Positions 1-11,023 of a DNA stretch of 64,000 bases are shown here, in pieces. The position numbers and the translations under genes were made by a program. The notes beneath the pieces are model-generated. The model was not told the origin of the DNA. It worked only from the letters and a program-made list of their open reading frames with translations, and ran no database searches. Origin of the DNA: Vulcanisaeta sp. JCM 14467 (GTDB taxonomy: Archaea > Thermoproteota > Thermoprotei > Thermoproteales > Thermocladiaceae); contig NZ_BBDM01000011.1 of assembly GCF_001316245.1 (NCBI RefSeq), positions 1-64,000 on the forward strand, written 5' to 3'. The number at the start of each line of letters is the position of its first letter. Position 1 is the first letter of the stretch.

Positions 1-1
1 G

Positions 2-133
2 TCACTAGGCTTGATAAGGGCGATTCCCGTAGTTGAGGCACTACTTAGGGAGTTGCTCAGGCGTGAGGTCATAATCAAAGGCCACTCAGCACCGCGCTGC
101 GTGGGCGCTGGCATGTGTAGGGATTTTGATTAG
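2..133 (+). CDS. C-terminal end of an unrecognised protein, cut by the window edge
   Basis: An open frame enters from the left edge and stops with TAG at 131-133, giving 43 residues that begin LGLIRAIPVVEALLREL and include a late PRCVGAGMC segment. The leucine-rich helix followed by two closely spaced cysteines could be the end of a real gene, but nothing identifies a family and the other forward frames are closed early. The PaREP1 gene starts 57 bp downstream with its own TATA-like box (TTTATTAAT near 155-163), so the two need not be an operon. Confidence 0.3.
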   Translation, partial: SLGLIRAIPVVEALLRELLRREVIIKGHSAPRCVGAGMCRDFD

Positions 134-189
134 GCGTAAACCTACCGAGCACATCTTTATTAATTACTATCGAGCGCATTTAGTTGGTC

Positions 190-713
190 ATGATTGAGAA
201 GCCACTGGTTAGGGTTGGTGATGAGTACGTAATGGCTAGGCTCTACGAGGCCGTGGTTGACTGCGTACTGGCGGTTGAGTTATTCGAAATGGGGATTACC
301 AGGAATGCCGCTGGTAAGGCGTTTAGTGCCGTTAAGGCGTTAATGAGTGCATTAATCATTAAGTACGGCGATAAACTAAGCCAATTAGCTAGGGATGATA
401 AGGAGAGGGCTTGGCTCGTGAAGAAGGCCCACGTGGTACCAACACACTCAATGAAGACCCTGGCTCTCTACCTCAAGAGTGTTGGCGTGGACCTTGGCAA
501 TACCGTTGACAAGGCCCTGAATCTACACGCATATCAATACAACGGGTTCGAACCTGGCTTCAGCCATATGATAGGATTGAGCCTGTCATTGAGGATATTA
601 ATGAGGTGGTCACGGCAATACCAAGGCTAATAGAGCAGTACTTCCCTGAGAAGTACGGCGAATTAACGAGTCTGATTAAGCAGGTTAGGGATATAGAGGT
701 GCGAAGGGGGTGA
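190..713 (+). CDS. PaREP1 family protein, copy 1 (frameshifted)
   Basis: First of four PaREP1 paralogues in this region. It shares the core RNAAGKAF helix motif and the later LHAYQYNGF motif with copies at 4040, 5459 and 7029. PaREP1 proteins are all-alpha, function unknown, and resemble HEPN domains in helix order. The ATG at 190 is preferred over the in-frame TTG at 184. The frame breaks near 568: the first frame runs on to a stop at 630, while the next frame gives DRIEPVIEDINEVV, matching the C-terminal helix of the other copies and ending at 713. Adding one T (CAT-TAT-GAT) rejoins them. A TATA-like box about 30 bp upstream suggests a leaderless transcript. Confidence 0.72.
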
Positions 714-832
714 TTGAGGAATTTGATACCACTACTTGGTAAGTATAAGTAATGAACGCCATACCCACAACGAAACTATGCCCAGGCGCTGATCGTGAGG
801 GCGCTTCGTGGGGAATATTTAAGTAATGATTA

Positions 833-2292
833 ATGTTAGGTAGTTATGTGTCTTCGTTTAGGTATTCCGAGGTCTACAAAATAGTCTACCCAAGGAGGCA
901 TGAGGGTATTTATAAGAATCGTGGTGATAATCCCTGGGTATCAATAAGGATTAGGCAGGGTGTTGGGCGTGACCCAAGTAAGTGGTTCTCGAACCAGCTG
1001 AGGGTTATTGCCGAGGTGAGTAGTAGGTACGGTGATGGTAGGGCAATGCTCGGGACTAGGGGCGACATTGAGATTTTCAAGGTTGACTTCAGGTTGTTCG
1101 ATGAGGTCGTGGCTAGGCTCAGGGAGGTCGGTCTGGACCCGAGGGATTCCTGCGGTAACTCTGTTAGGAACCCAATACCATGCACATCCCAATTCTGCCC
1201 ATATGCTCACATCAACGCTGAGGCACTATCGACCTTCATAGGCGATTACTTCAGGTATAGGAGTGAGTATGAGTACCCATCGCTACCGCATAGGATTAAG
1301 ATATCAATATCGGCCTGCGAGAGAGCCTGCGCAGCGCCCGTGGCCCAGGACATAGGCATTGTGGCTAAACCCAACGGTAAGTTCGACGTATACCTTGGCG
1401 GTGGGATTGGTGAACACGCCTTCAGTGCTAAGCTCGCATTCACGGACGTGAATGCCGAGGACCTACTGCCAATATGCATTGGCGTTGCCGAGGTCTTCAG
1501 GAGGTCGGGCGAGAGGAGGGGGTTTAAGTGGGTTGTTAAGTTGCGTGGGCTTGATAAGGTTAAGGAGGAGGTAATGGCGATAGCCAGGGAAGTCAAGCCA
1601 AAACTACCGAAGCCGCCTGACCTAAGCCCTAAGCTCATTAAATCGAGGATTGCCGTAATTAAATACCCAACAGGCTGGGTAAGTGCCGATGAGCTGGTTC
1701 AACTGGCGGACGTGGCTGAGAAGTATGGATTCGGCTACGTACTACTATTCAATAACCAGAGCGTCTATATACCGATTCGTGAAAACGTTGATAGGATCGC
1801 CGAATTGGGTAATTACGAGATTAGAGATCCAGGGCCTATCTATCCCGAGGGCCCAATAACCGTCGCGTGCCTTGGGAATGAACTATGCCCACCAGGCTCA
1901 TAGACACGACAGGGCTTGGCCGTAAGATACACGTACACTTAAGCAAGCTTAATGAGCCGATCATAGTCAGCGTCAGCGGATGTACACATAACTGTGCAAT
2001 AACGTGGGTCTCAGACATCGGTCTTGAGCCATTTGGTTCCAGGACTAGGATATTAATAACCGTGGGTGGTTCATCAACGGCATTAGGCTTAGTCATAGGC
2101 ACTGTTGACCCAGGTGATGCGGAGCTTGCGGTGCAGGTGCTTCTTGATATGTATAGGAAGTCGGGTATTCATGGTGTTAGGGATTTCGTAACTAGGGTTG
2201 GTCTTGATGCCGTTAGGAATGAGTTGGCCAAATACGTACCGTCATTTAAGCCGCCTGATAAGGACATTAGCATTGTCTTCGGCCCTGACTGA
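833..2292 (+). CDS. Siroheme/[4Fe-4S] sulfite or nitrite reductase (frameshifted)
   Basis: A two-fold-repeat NiR/SiR protein of about 485 residues, expected to perform six-electron reduction of sulfite or nitrite with siroheme and a [4Fe-4S] cluster in the cytoplasm. The N-terminal half carries the repeat motif ISACERACAAP. The C-terminal half has the cluster ligands CLGNELC (C-x5-C) and VSGCTHNC (C-x3-C). One frameshift lies between these pairs near 1890-1903, where the first frame ends at 1903 and the second continues to 2292, so the protein is intact if one base is corrected. A TATA-like box (ATATTTAAG, 815-823) is only about 15 bp before ATG 833; GTG 848 would fit a leaderless start better. 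Sulfite versus nitrite cannot be decided from sequence alone. Confidence 0.8.
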
Positions 2293-2344
2293 GCCTGGAG
2301 GAATATGCTTTAAAGGCATAGGCCTGCCTAGTTATCACTGGTTT

Positions 2345-3173
2345 ATGATTCTTGAGGACTTACCTGCCTGTCCACCGCCATTATCTGGGCGTGGGCTTCA
2401 ATAATGTATGGCGACTTCATGAGGAGGATGAACCACTCACGGTTAACTTCCTAAGGATGTTCTACGCATCAATAATACTACTAATCCGGCGTTAGTCCTA
2501 GGTTAACTATGGCGCCGTGTGGGGCTCCCTGAGCGGCTTGCTCTCGCTTGTCGTTGGTGACTCACTGTACCTATTCTCAATAAATTACTCGGGGGTCTCG
2601 ATAGCGGCCCCAGTCTCTTACACCTACATACCGCTGACTGTGTTATTCGCGGTATTCCTCGGCGAACCACTAACGACACCTAAGATACTCGCGAGCATAC
2701 TACTGATACCGGGCGTCTACCTACTATCCCGTGGCGGTAGCTCCAGGAGGGAGCTCAAGGGCCTATTCCTTGGGCTCGGCGCAGCCATCGCCTGGGCCGT
2801 TGGCCAAACAATGATTAAGGTCGCCGACATGGCCGGGCTCAACCCAATATCCATAGCCTTCACTAGGGTTATCACAGCCGGCGTTGCGCTATTCATTATT
2901 AATCGTCTCATGGGAAACGATATAACCAGGGCCATTAGGGTAACCATGCGCAGTTACCTACCGGTAGTCGCCGTGCTCGACCTGGGACTCGGCGTCGCAT
3001 TATTCGCCTTCTCAATGGACTTAATAGGCCTTGGCCTAACCGTCATAATCACGGGCACTATGCCCCTAATCGCCCAGGTAATGTCAAGCCTAATGGGTAA
3101 GGAGAGGTTCAGCGTCATTAAGTTCATAGGCGCATTAATAATCGTGACGGCCATAGTAACAGCATTCATTTAA
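2345..3173 (+). pseudogene. EamA/DMT-family membrane transporter, broken in its 5' part
   Basis: From about 2517 a single frame encodes seven or more hydrophobic helices typical of the drug/metabolite transporter superfamily (a helix with VSYTYIPLTVLFAVFLGE, then a second EamA repeat starting LKGLFLGLGAAIAWAVGQ). The first EamA helix (STAIIWAWASIMYGDFMRR) lies in a different frame around 2370-2430, and NFLRMFYASIILLI in a third around 2440-2480. At least three indels are needed to restore one protein from ATG 2345, more per kilobase than in most neighbours, so this copy may really be decayed. Substrate unknown; such proteins export or import small metabolites across the cytoplasmic membrane. 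Confidence 0.7.
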
Positions 3174-3207
3174 TTTAATAGAACTATGAATAATTTATTA
3201 AATTAAT

Positions 3208-3582
3208 TCACCGATGTTCATTGTTATATTTGGAAACTTTTTTTATTAGTTCCTTATCGTCAGTTACTAATTTAGTATTAAGTTTCATCGCTGAGTATAC
3301 GTATGCTGCGTCATAATACGTAATATTCATTTTTCTAGCTAAGTTAACTACGTCGTTGTTTAAACCTATTGATACGATATTCATTAAGCTAAGGGCTCCA
3401 TTAAATGCCTTAATTAGCGGCTCTATGTTTATTATTGATGATTTACTAATTTTCCACAGATAATTACCAATCTCGTAGTATACCAAGTCAATGGTGTATT
3501 GTCCCCTTAAGATATCAAATGCCTTATTAGGTTCTAATTCAATTAGCCTTATAATGGCGCTTGCATCAAATACGAGGCTCAT
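3208..3582 (-). CDS. VapC-like PIN-domain ribonuclease toxin
   Basis: A 124-residue PIN domain, the usual length for VapC. Acidic residues that would bind the catalytic metal are visible at D6 (in VFDASAI), E37 (YYEIGN), D91 (YYDAAYV) and D108/D109 (VTDDKEL). VapC toxins cleave RNA, typically tRNA or rRNA, until neutralised by VapB. The ATG overlaps the stop of the upstream antitoxin gene by 4 bp (ATGA), so the pair is translationally coupled. The locus is more AT-rich than its surroundings, consistent with an acquired module. Confidence 0.85.
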   Translation of the reverse strand: MSLVFDASAIIRLIELEPNKAFDILRGQYTIDLVYYEIGNYLWKISKSSIINIEPLIKAFNGALSLMNIVSIGLNNDVVNLARKMNITYYDAAYVYSAMKLNTKLVTDDKELIKKVSKYNNEHR

Positions 3583-3823
3583 CTCGATTCACGATCCTCA
3601 CGTATACTTCTCGCGGCAAAATCCTCGCCATATATCTTACTAACTTTTCTAAGTTCCTTGGATGCTTCATTAAATAATGCTATCAATTCCTCCTTCTCTC
3701 TACGCATGACCTCCTCCTCAAGGCATTACGTAAAAACTCGGATACGTTAATCCCATACGCTCTAGCCTTCTCAAGCACCTCCCTCCTGACCTTAGTCGAT
3801 ACTGTAACCCAACCACCCATCAT
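3579..3823 (-). CDS. VapB-like antitoxin (frameshifted)
   Basis: Not visible as one long reading frame. The first 40 residues (GGWVTVSTKVRREVLEKA, then GINVSEFLRNAL) are a ribbon-helix-helix/AbrB-type VapB N-terminus; they run into a stop, but the adjacent frame gives EEEVMRREKEELIALF and continues to TGA at 3579-3581. Restoring one C in the GCCTTGAG stretch joins the frames into about 80 residues. It directly precedes and overlaps VapC by 4 bp. The antitoxin would bind VapC through its acidic, charged C-terminal tail and autoregulate the operon. Start is ATG 3823 or 3820. If the frameshift were real, the toxin would be left without a normal antitoxin, which argues for a sequence error. Confidence 0.72.
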
Positions 3824-4039
3824 TACAATGTTATAGGTGCCTACTTATAAACATTACTCCATTATAATGGTAGTAATTAATTGAATGGCGCCTTAAATGA
3901 AGTAAGGTAACGAGTAATTAAGCTACGCATTTACAATAAACATAGCCTATTGTTTCGGAAATAAGTACTCCGCAAACATCGTAAATATGTGCTAAGTTAT
4001 CTTAATTTTCTTCTTAACGATATAGTACTAAATAAGAGT

Positions 4040-4522
4040 ATGGTTAATCAATTACCCTGGAGGGATGCAGAGGAGTATAGGAGGGACAGACTCCTCGAGG
4101 CTAAGTATGAGTCTGAGTTGGCGCTTAGGTTCCTCGAGGCTGGGCTCTACAGGAATGCCGCGGGCAAGGCATTCCAGGCTTGGAAGGCCCTGTTGGCAGC
4201 CCTCGCCGTTAATTACAGCGAGGAGTTGGCGAAGAGGTTCAGGGGCATCAGGAGGACTAGGGATGGTAGGAGGGTTAGCCTTGCGGATTTCATAATCGCC
4301 TTCATGCCCACGGGCTACATGCTTGCCGTGGCCAAGGTCCTCGAGCAATTAACCAGGAAACCCCTCACTGACCTAACGAACACCGCAATAAACCTACACG
4401 AGTTCCAGTACAACGGACTTGACGAGACCGGCGTATACAGTAGGTACCCGGACCTGGACTTCGTGATTGATGACATTAAGAGACTCATTAACTCAATTCA
4501 ACAATTCCTAACATCAACCTGA
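4040..4522 (+). CDS. PaREP1 family protein, copy 2 (intact)
   Basis: Intact 160-residue PaREP1 protein and the best local reference for the family. It starts MVNQLPWRDAEEYRRD, has the family core YRNAAGKAFQAWKALLAAL, then a FIIAFMPTGYM segment, LHEFQYNGL and a terminal YSRYPDLDFVIDDI helix. The arrangement of two long helices followed by a basic-aromatic RYP motif is reminiscent of HEPN domains, although the usual HEPN R-x4-6-H is not obvious. Start is ATG 4040; 17 upstream residues are in frame but lack support. It stands alone between VapB and a convergent ferredoxin gene. Function unknown. Confidence 0.8.
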   Translation: MVNQLPWRDAEEYRRDRLLEAKYESELALRFLEAGLYRNAAGKAFQAWKALLAALAVNYSEELAKRFRGIRRTRDGRRVSLADFIIAFMPTGYMLAVAKVLEQLTRKPLTDLTNTAINLHEFQYNGLDETGVYSRYPDLDFVIDDIKRLINSIQQFLTST

Positions 4523-4604
4523 GGTTTACCTATTCCCGGCCCTGTTAATGGGATTGAAGGGGAAAATAGGTAATTTTAACGCGGGATACCCATGATTATC
4601 CTTG

Positions 4605-4955
4605 TTACGACGTTTTGGCAGGCTTGCCCGTTATCCCGTACTTCTGCGCCCACTCCTCAAACACCTTCTGCTCCTCAGGCGTCAACTCATGGCTGAACCT
4701 AAACCACCCATCTTTTTTACGGGCTGTCTCTGGGGATTCGGGGGTCTTCCATATGCAGTTCACTGGGCATACAGGTATGCAGGAGAAGTCATCATAACAC
4801 AGGTCCCATATTAACCTAGCCTTACCATTCTCATCAAGCTCCCAGGCCTGGTATGGGCACACGCTAACGCAGGCACCACAGCCAATGCAGATGTCCTGGT
4901 CATCAATGACCCTTATGTACTTCCTTAATTCCTCAACAGGCTTTCTCTGCGCCAT
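4605..4955 (-). CDS. Two-cluster [4Fe-4S] ferredoxin
   Basis: A 116-residue cytoplasmic electron carrier. Eight cysteines sit in two groups: CIGCGACVSVCP (C23, C26, C29, C33) and the widely spaced CYDDFSCIPVCPVNCI (C53, C59, C63, C67), enough for two [4Fe-4S] clusters. The C-terminal 45 residues form a charged tail with no cysteine. Likely partners are the 2-oxoacid:ferredoxin oxidoreductase at 8126-10946 or the siroheme reductase at 833-2292, but neither is in the same operon. It is transcribed divergently from the DUF2250 gene, with an inverted repeat at 5000-5040 between them. Confidence 0.85.
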   Translation of the reverse strand: MAQRKPVEELRKYIRVIDDQDICIGCGACVSVCPYQAWELDENGKARLIWDLCYDDFSCIPVCPVNCIWKTPESPETARKKDGWFRFSHELTPEEQKVFEEWAQKYGITGKPAKTS

Positions 4956-4999
4956 ACAGGTCTTAGTGGGATTAATTCCTCATGTTAATACACCTTCCC

Positions 5000-5040
5000 A
5001 TTGAGACCGCCTACATAAAATTGCATGTGGCAGTCTCAAT
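5000..5040. repeat. Imperfect 41-bp hairpin between divergent genes
   Basis: ATTGAGAC at 5000-5007 is perfectly inverted as GTCTCAAT at 5033-5040. Inside, GCC-ACAT pairs with ATGT-GGC with single-base bulges, around an 8-nt loop. It lies in the 200-bp gap between the ferredoxin and DUF2250 genes, so it could be an operator or an RNA hairpin in one of the two leaders. A partial ATTGAGACC copy occurs at 23132-23140, without the inverted arm. Confidence 0.4.
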
Positions 5041-5157
5041 AATTTATTCGGCACCTCTGCGAGGAGTTGCATTTCTATTGTATATGGCTTATTAATTCCG
5101 GGTTTTTGACAGTGTCAGTGTTTTAATAATTACGTTATATAGTTTAGGGTTGGTCTT

Positions 5158-5538
5158 ATGGATGGGCTTACGAGTAAGGATTTGGCTGTCCTCATGCACC
5201 TGAAGAGGGCTAATGTGGATTATGGGAAGTCCATAGCAATAAACACGGGGATACCACTTGAGGAGGTTCTTCAAATACTCGATAAGCTAGAGGCCATGGG
5301 ACTCATTGAGAGGGTTAGGAGTGGTAAGACGCTTAAGAGGAGTGTCGCCCGCTTCAAGCTTAGTAATGAGGTTCGTAAGCACCACGTTTATTACAAGCTA
5401 TCCAGGCGCGGTGAGTTACTGGTCAGGAGCTCAGGAGGAGTGGCAGGGCCCAGGGAGCCTAAGCGGTACGTTGGGTATTGGCTAGTGATGATATTATCCT
5501 CCTACCACCCTCGATCAACGCCGCAATGTCCTGCCTAA
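5158..5538 (+). CDS. DUF2250 winged-helix protein, putative transcription regulator
   Basis: A 126-residue protein whose first 85 residues read as a winged-helix domain: LTSKDLAVLMHLKRA, a helix-turn-helix around GIPLEEVLQILDKLEAMGL, then a basic wing IERVRSGKTLKRS and a final YYKLSRRGELLVR. This matches archaeal DUF2250 proteins, thought to bind DNA. A TATATAG element about 22 bp upstream supports ATG 5158. The last 27 residues look unstructured and overlap the convergent PaREP1 gene by 80 bp, so either the overlap is real or an indel has moved the stop; the adjacent frame stops at about 5487. Confidence 0.68.
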   Translation: MDGLTSKDLAVLMHLKRANVDYGKSIAINTGIPLEEVLQILDKLEAMGLIERVRSGKTLKRSVARFKLSNEVRKHHVYYKLSRRGELLVRSSGGVAGPREPKRYVGYWLVMILSSYHPRSTPQCPA

Positions 5539-5968
5539 CCATGTCAAGGTCAATGTAGCGGCTCAGTAAGCCCTCCCTGTCAAGCCCATTGTACTGGAAT
5601 TCATGCAGGTCTAGTGCCAACTCCGTCAGCAGCACCACGTCACTGCCGTATTTACGGCTTAGGAGCGTGGCCACCTTCTTCATGCGTGTCGTGGGCATAA
5701 TGGCTATTACGTAATCAACAGCCTCAACCCTAACCCTCTCCCTAAGCCTAACAAGGCCCCTGAACTCGCTCACCAATTCACTGCGTGAGTTGGCCGCCAA
5801 GACTGCTAGGACGGCCTTCCAACCCTGGAATGCCCTGCCAGCGGCGTTCCTGTACAGTCCGTTCTTTAGGAATTCCTCTGCCAGTTCGAATTCATAGAGT
5901 GCCTCCTTAGTCCTAGCCTCAACGTACTTATCAATGTCCCTCCAGGGATGTACAATGGGCTCCTCCAT
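5459..5968 (-). CDS. PaREP1 family protein, copy 3 (intact)
   Basis: Intact 169-residue PaREP1 paralogue. Shared features: an N-terminal HPWRDIDKYVEAR segment, LYRNAAGRAFQGWKAVL, YVIAIMPTTRM, LHEFQYNGL and a LSRYIDLDMVRQDI helix. It is closest in layout to copy 2 (4040-4522), including the 10-residue insert after the core helices that copy 4 lacks. Its 3' end overlaps the DUF2250 gene by 80 bp on the opposite strand, and trmO starts about 90 bp beyond its 5' end in divergent orientation. No partner gene is linked to it. Confidence 0.8.
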   Translation of the reverse strand: MEEPIVHPWRDIDKYVEARTKEALYEFELAEEFLKNGLYRNAAGRAFQGWKAVLAVLAANSRSELVSEFRGLVRLRERVRVEAVDYVIAIMPTTRMKKVATLLSRKYGSDVVLLTELALDLHEFQYNGLDREGLLSRYIDLDMVRQDIAALIEGGRRIISSLANTQRTA

Positions 5969-6055
5969 CTACGGCCTAAAAACGCTTTACGGCTATAAAT
6001 GCTTTATCCATGGTTACTGGCAAGGGTTTATCTAATCCCGAGCCTCACTCAGTCG

Positions 6056-6568
6056 ATGGTTGAGTACGCACTTAAGCCCATTGGTTATGTCGAGGTTGGC
6101 TTCCCAAGGCCCGGCGAGCCGGAGAGGGATAGGTACGCCACTAGGTATGACTTCATCGGCGTTGTCAGGGTCTATGATGAGTACGTGGATGGATTAATGG
6201 GCCTTGAGGAGTACTCCCACGTAATACTCATCTACGTATTCCACGAGCAGAGGGAGGTCAGGCTTAGGGTTAGGTTGAAGGGAACGGATAAGGAAGTTGG
6301 TATTTTCGCTACGAGATATCCACTGAGGCCCAACCCAATTGGTTTATCAGTGCTGGAGCTCGTTAAGGTTGAACCGCCAAGGCTGTGGTTGAGGGGTCTC
6401 GATGCCTGGACAGGGACTCCCGTACTAGATATCAAGCCCTATGACTACTACGACGTAGTTAAGAGGCCAAGGGTCCCGAGGGAGTTTGAGGAGGAGTGGC
6501 TCAAAAACTACGTGGAGAAGGGATATAATCAAAGAGCCCCCTGGATGTCCGTGCCCGTGATACCCTAA
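6056..6568 (+). CDS. trmO: TrmO-like tRNA methyltransferase (UPF0066/TsaA)
   Basis: A 170-residue protein of the TrmO/TsaA family, which in bacteria methylates N6-threonylcarbamoyladenosine at position 37 of certain tRNAs using S-adenosylmethionine. Diagnostic segments are LKPIGYVEVGFPRP at the N-terminus, YSHVILIYVFH, the family signature RPNPIGLSVLEL, and VLDIKPYDYYDVV near the end. ATG 6056 is chosen because the 19 upstream in-frame residues lack homology and the family starts just before the PIG(Y/V) motif. A hairpin plus T-run follows the stop. Confidence 0.84.
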   Translation: MVEYALKPIGYVEVGFPRPGEPERDRYATRYDFIGVVRVYDEYVDGLMGLEEYSHVILIYVFHEQREVRLRVRLKGTDKEVGIFATRYPLRPNPIGLSVLELVKVEPPRLWLRGLDAWTGTPVLDIKPYDYYDVVKRPRVPREFEEEWLKNYVEKGYNQRAPWMSVPVIP

Positions 6569-6599
6569 GGATTATTAATCCTTATATCGATTATTTTTT
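6566..6599 (+). terminator. Hairpin and T-run after trmO
   Basis: TAAGGATT-ATT-AATCCTTA is a perfect 8-bp inverted repeat (6566-6584) beginning at the trmO stop codon, followed by a run of seven T at 6593-6599. In archaea the T-run is the main termination signal. The next gene starts at 6605, so the T-run may also sit at its promoter edge. Confidence 0.45.
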
Positions 6600-6604
6600 T
6601 CAGG

Positions 6605-6958
6605 ATGGGTCACGTTTGGGTTAGTGCGAGGATTGGTAATGTTGACCTTAGTAGGGTTGTTGAGGTTAGGGCGCTGGTCGATACTGGGGCTACTTTGACG
6701 GTTATACCGCGGTCGCTGGCTAATGAGCTTGGTCTAGCGGTCACGGGTAAGTCCAGGGTTGAGACTGGGGCTGGGATTATTGAGGTTGATAGGTCCAGGG
6801 CCTGGGTTGAGATTGAGGGTAGGGGTGAGGTCGTCCCAGTGCTTGTCTCTGACATAATTGATAAGGTCTTGATTGGCGTAACCACGCTTGAGGTCCTCGG
6901 GCTCGAGGTTGACCCAGTGACTGGTAGGTTAAGGGAGATGAGGTTACTACTTTATTGA
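6605..6958 (+). CDS. Small clan AA (retropepsin-like) aspartic protease
   Basis: A 117-residue single-domain aspartyl-protease fold. The catalytic motif ALVDTGATLTVIP is at residues 25-37, and LIGVTTLEVLGL near residue 90 is the second hydrophobic-glycine motif of the fold. Such proteins act as homodimers with one Asp from each chain. No signal peptide or transmembrane segment is visible, so it is expected in the cytoplasm. It stands alone; the substrate cannot be guessed from context. ATG 6605 is the only sensible start, 6 bp after a T-run. Confidence 0.75.
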   Translation: MGHVWVSARIGNVDLSRVVEVRALVDTGATLTVIPRSLANELGLAVTGKSRVETGAGIIEVDRSRAWVEIEGRGEVVPVLVSDIIDKVLIGVTTLEVLGLEVDPVTGRLREMRLLLY

Positions 6959-7028
6959 GAGAACCTGCCTTTGTCGTGGGTCGTAATAAGGCTTTATTAA
7001 CTAGTATTGACTTTAATTCTTAGGTAAT

Positions 7029-7503
7029 ATGCTCTCTGAGCAGGTTGGTAAGCCCTGGAGGGATCTTAAGGCGTATGTTGAGGCTAGGAGGGCTGAGGCC
7101 TTGGCTGAGGCTAGGTTGGCGATTAGGCTGTTGGTTGAGGGTTATACGAGGAATGCCGCTGGTAAGGCCTTTCAATCATTCAAATCCCTATTGGCTGCAT
7201 TGGCTGGTGAGAGGAGGGAGGAATTACGTGATAAGATTCAGAATATTGATAGGGTGATAGCCTATATGCCGACATCCATGATTCGTGAAGTAGGTAAATT
7301 GCTTGGCCTTGAGAGGGAGGCGGCAATTGCCCTGGCGCTTCATCAGTATCAATATAATGGTGCCGACCCTGAGGGTGTCATGAGTATCTACACATCAAGC
7401 TGAGGCTGTGAAGGACATATGCGCCTTACTTAATAGTGTAGCTGAGGTATTGAGTGATGAATCGCTTAAGCAGGAGCTTAATAATACGTGTGGGTCTGTG
7501 TAG
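7029..7503 (+). CDS. PaREP1 family protein, copy 4 (frameshifted, short form)
   Basis: Fourth PaREP1 paralogue, about 157 residues after repair. It begins SEQVGKPWRDLKAYVEAR, has YTRNAAGKAFQSFKSLL, RVIAYMPTSM and LHQYQYNGADPEG. The loop between the core helices and the MPTS motif is about ten residues shorter than in copies 2 and 3. The first frame stops at 7403; the next frame from about 7392 gives QAEAVKDICALLNSVAEVL, equivalent to the terminal helix of the other copies, ending TAG 7501-7503. Function unknown. Confidence 0.72.
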
Positions 7504-7554
7504 TTTTTGAATTTTTGAAAATTAAGTATTTTTATTTAAGGTGCATTATCATGC

Positions 7555-7847
7555 TTAGCTGACCATTGGCACCTCCTCCGGCGCAACCTCATCAGGCATG
7601 AACCTGTTAGTCAATACGTGGCCCTTCCTCAGGTGCTCGAGGGCTTCATTTAAGTCAAATATTGGCTGCTTACAGTCTATGCAGTATACCCAGCCGAAGG
7701 TTGAGAGAGTCTCCCTTAACCGATCCTCAGAATTCTTAGTAAAATGCTATATCTGGCGCCCTCCTCCTTCGTGACTACACGACCCTTAAGATAGCCAAAC
7801 CACATGTGAATTCCATGCGGTATGAATTCCTCCTCACCCTCATTCAT
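7555..7847 (-). CDS. Small zinc-finger-like hypothetical protein (frameshifted)
   Basis: Too broken to appear as one frame. From ATG 7847 the first frame gives NEGEEEFIPHGIHMWFGYL and stops; the adjacent frame continues NSEDRLRETLSTFGWVY and then a CIDC...H(x4)H pattern, ending TAA at 7555-7557. The two cysteines plus spaced histidines suggest one C2H2-like zinc site. One indel near 7740 separates the halves. No family is recognised; an RNA- or DNA-binding adaptor would be a guess. It lies upstream of and divergent from the 2-oxoacid oxidoreductase operon. Confidence 0.45.
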
Positions 7848-8064
7848 CAGTTATATTAATAATTCTGTGGTGTTTAAGTTTTTATTAAGATAGTTTTCAA
7901 TGCTTATAGATCTATTTCATAAATTATTAATAAGTAATTGCTTAATATATGGTTATTATTCAGTGATTAATGGTGAGTTCTCAGTAAGATATTCTAAATT
8001 ATTTATGTCAATTTAAAATAATTAATAGTTTACAATCCTATTCTAACTGGTGCCTAAGGGATGC

Positions 8065-8073
8065 TTTTTATAC
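8065..8073 (+). promoter_or_regulatory. TATA box of the 2-oxoacid oxidoreductase operon
   Basis: TTTTTATAC sits at the right edge of a 270-bp AT-rich gap (7848-8116) that otherwise holds no gene I can see. Transcription would start near 8097, leaving a leader of about 30 nt with a GGTGAT Shine-Dalgarno-like element ahead of ATG 8126. Confidence 0.5.
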
Positions 8074-8125
8074 AAGTCCCTGATTAACTCCGTGATAGGT
8101 ATGGTGCATGTAATGGGTGATTCGT

Positions 8126-10946
<2,821 letters not shown>

Positions 10947-10992
10947 GCAGTTGCCGTTTTAATTTCTTAAATTCAAAATGGTGTCCGCAATC

Positions 10993-11001
10993 TTTATATT
11001 T
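10993..11001 (+). promoter_or_regulatory. TATA box of the KaiC-like gene
   Basis: TTTATATTT centred 27 bp before ATG 11024, the spacing expected for a leaderless archaeal transcript. It shows the ATPase gene has its own promoter despite following the oxidoreductase operon by 77 bp. Confidence 0.5.
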
Positions 11002-11023
11002 AACTGGCTATGTTAATGATTCA

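Noticed and set aside
184-189. TTG start for PaREP1 copy 1
   Set aside because: ATG at 190 is in frame two codons later, family-consistent, and at leaderless distance from the TATA-like box.
910-1638. Minus-strand frames opposite the siroheme reductase
   Set aside because: Ser/Pro/Leu-rich translations typical of antisense frames over a GC-rich gene; the plus-strand protein has clear cluster motifs.
1885-1903. Programmed frameshift in the siroheme reductase
   Set aside because: No slippery heptamer or downstream structure; same one-base pattern as dozens of other breaks in the window.
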